DNA of 7,858 bases, taken from assembly GCF_001679485.1 (NCBI RefSeq), contig NZ_LZOZ01000002.1, forward strand, positions 1 to 7,858, in the 5' to 3' direction. Numbering within the stretch: position 1 is the first letter of the stretch; each line of letters begins with the position of its first letter. A model generated the notes under the pieces. It did not search any database. It had not been told where the DNA came from and saw nothing but the letters and a program-made list of their open reading frames with translations. Below, in pieces: positions 6,922-7,858 of the stretch. The DNA is from Haemophilus sp. CCUG 60358 (GTDB lineage Bacteria > Pseudomonadota > Gammaproteobacteria > Enterobacterales > Pasteurellaceae). Both the position numbers and the translations under genes were made by a program.

Positions 6922-7371
6922 ATGCAAGTAATTCTTTTAGATAAAATCGTTCACCTAGGTAACGTAGGTGATCAAGTTAATGTTAAATCTGGTTTCGCTC
7001 GTAACTTCTTAATCCCACAAGGTAAAGCAGTTATGGCAACTAAAGCTAACATTGAACACTTTGAAGCACGTCGTGCAGAGTTAGAAGCAGCGGCAGCAGC
7101 AAGTTTAGCAGCAGCTCAAGCTCGCGCAGCACAAGTGACTGCATTAGGTTCTGTAACTATCGCATCTAAAGCAGGTGATGAAGGTCGTTTATTCGGCGCA
7201 ATCACTACTCGTGATGTAGCAGAAGCAGTAACTGCAGCAGGCGTTGAAATTGCGAAAAGCGAAGTTCGTTTACCAAACGGTCCAATCCGTACTCTTGGTG
7301 ACCACGATGTTCGTTTCCAACTTCACGGCGAAGTATTTGCAACATTAGATGTTATCGTTGTTGCAGAATAA
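6922..7371 (+). CDS. rplI: Large ribosomal subunit protein bL9
   Basis: A 149-residue elongated protein that binds 23S rRNA near the base of the L1 stalk and reaches out from the ribosome, helping to maintain reading frame. The N-terminal domain carries [21 protein letters not shown] and [14 protein letters not shown] (23-36). An alanine-rich connecting helix spans about 41-75, and the C-terminal domain includes [11 protein letters not shown] and [21 protein letters not shown]. Length equals E. coli bL9. GAAGGAG lies about nine bases before the ATG. It is the last gene of the operon. Confidence 0.98.
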   Translation: MQVILLDKIVHLGNVGDQVNVKSGFARNFLIPQGKAVMATKANIEHFEARRAELEAAAAASLAAAQARAAQVTALGSVTIASKAGDEGRLFGAITTRDVAEAVTAAGVEIAKSEVRLPNGPIRTLGDHDVRFQLHGEVFATLDVIVVAE

Positions 7372-7420
7372 TTATCAAAGTTTTTGATAAAAGAAAACCC
7401 GACGTAATGTCGGGTTTTTT
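7372..7420 (+). terminator. Terminator of the rpsF-priB-rpsR-rplI operon
   Basis: The main stem pairs AAAACCCGAC (7394-7403) with GTCGGGTTTT (7409-7418) over a GTAAT loop and ends in a T run. Just before it, TTATCAAA (7372-7379) pairs with TTTGATAA (7383-7390) as a weaker A/T hairpin. The main stem is the terminator; the first may help stabilise the transcript end. Confidence 0.93.
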
Positions 7421-7465
7421 GTTTTTCTGGATTAAGAAAATATTTTAGTGATTCTTTGAGAATAA

Positions 7466-7474
7466 AAAAGTGCG
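7466..7474 (+). repeat. Degenerate uptake signal next to the right IS
   Basis: AAGTGCGGC differs from the uptake core at the last base. Six or so bases (TAAATT) separate it from the TGATCTGACCCC tip of the IS, almost the same arrangement as at the left IS. Confidence 0.7.
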
Positions 7475-7482
7475 GCTAAATT

Positions 7483-7508
7483 TGATCTGACCCCAAAAAT
7501 CTGGACTA
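7483..7508 (+). repeat. Terminal inverted repeat of the right IS (orfB side)
   Basis: A 26-base end beginning TGATCTGACCCC and ending TGGACTA, partner in sequence to 359-384. The TAG stop of orfB (7508-7506) lies within it, as is common in IS3-family elements. Confidence 0.8.
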
Positions 7509-7858
7509 TTCACATGAGGACTGACGACGATATTGTATCGGACTCAGTCCTTTTAATTTTAGTTGAATCCGTCGATGATTATAGTAATCCAAATAATCCC
7601 TTACCGCATTAACTATCTCCTCTCGCGTATTAAATTCCCGACTATAAAAGCATTCCGTTTTTAATCGTCCAAAGAAACTCTCCATCGCGGCATTATCCAA
7701 ACAGTTTCCTTTCCTTGACATACTTTGTATGATGCCGTGCTCAGCAAGAATTTGACGATAAGCCGCCATCTGATATTGCCAGCCTTGGTCTGAATGTAAA
7801 ATGCTACCACTTGTTTTATCTAATCGTTTAACCGCCAGCTTTAACATCTTCTCCACCT
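7506..7858 (-). CDS. IS3-family transposase orfB, C-terminal part (5' end outside window)
   Basis: The visible 116 or so residues are the end of the DDE integrase domain. The second catalytic Asp is in HSDQG and the catalytic Glu in NAAMESFFGRLKTE, with 35 residues between them, the DD(35)E spacing typical of IS3. NCLDNAAMESFFGRLK, YLDYYNHRRIQ and GLSPIQYR are strong IS3/IS150 signatures. Full-length proteins have about 280 residues, so the N-terminal part with the first catalytic Asp lies beyond the right edge. The frame is open to the edge; a GTG near 7856 is an internal codon, not the start. No damage is visible in this copy. Confidence 0.93.
   Translation of the reverse strand, partial: VEKMLKLAVKRLDKTSGSILHSDQGWQYQMAAYRQILAEHGIIQSMSRKGNCLDNAAMESFFGRLKTECFYSREFNTREEIVNAVRDYLDYYNHRRIQLKLKGLSPIQYRRQSSCE

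Larger units (their letters stand above)
7483..7858 (-). mobile_element. IS3-family (IS150-like) insertion sequence, downstream end, truncated by window edge
   Basis: The tip TGATCTGACCCCAAAAA at 7483 matches the inverted repeat of the left IS, and an orfB transposase gene runs into it from the right. This copy lies in the same orientation as the left one but shows its opposite end. The two fragments are therefore separate copies of one IS type, or closely related ones, bracketing about 7.1 kb. Confidence 0.88.

Overview
The window looks like chromosomal DNA from a Pasteurellaceae member, most likely Haemophilus. The main clue is the 9-base uptake signal sequence AAGTGCGGT or its complement, which occurs perfectly four times (390-398, 1831-1839, 3441-3449, 5530-5538) with several one-mismatch versions. 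The gene set infA, rpsF-priB-rpsR-rplI, rsmA, apaH and an HI_0552-like gene also matches, from memory, the H. influenzae Rd segment around HI0544-HI0552. Species cannot be fixed from the sequence alone.

Layout: (1) 1-384 is the upstream end of an IS3-family (IS150-like) insertion sequence, with a broken orfA on the minus strand. (2) 405-1739 (-) is ndh, the non-proton-pumping NADH:quinone dehydrogenase. (3) 1839-4178 (-) is a compact operon rsmA-apaH-HI_0552-like, read from a strong sigma-70 promoter at 4208-4235. (4) 4262-5335 (-) is an AT-rich GT4 glycosyltransferase with its own promoter, probably acting in lipooligosaccharide assembly and probably a strain-variable insertion. (5) 5336-5566 is a divergent control region. 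(6) 5567-5785 (+) is infA with its own terminator. (7) 5975-7371 (+) is the ribosomal operon rpsF-priB-rpsR-rplI, with a structured leader and a strong terminator. (8) 7483-7858 is the downstream end of a second IS of the same family, with the C-terminal half of orfB on the minus strand.

The plus-strand block serves translation (IF-1, bS6, bS18, bL9) and replication restart (PriB). The minus-strand operon combines 16S rRNA dimethylation (RsmA) with Ap4A hydrolysis (ApaH). The glycosyltransferase is the only clearly accessory gene between the two IS ends.

No clearly novel multi-gene system was found. The most interesting signals are: both IS ends sit five to six bases from an uptake signal; the left IS end can fold over its own transposase start while facing incoming ndh transcription; a 29-base promoter module is repeated in front of the glycosyltransferase and rsmA; and the rpsF leader has two mutually exclusive hairpins, consistent with S6:S18 autoregulation.
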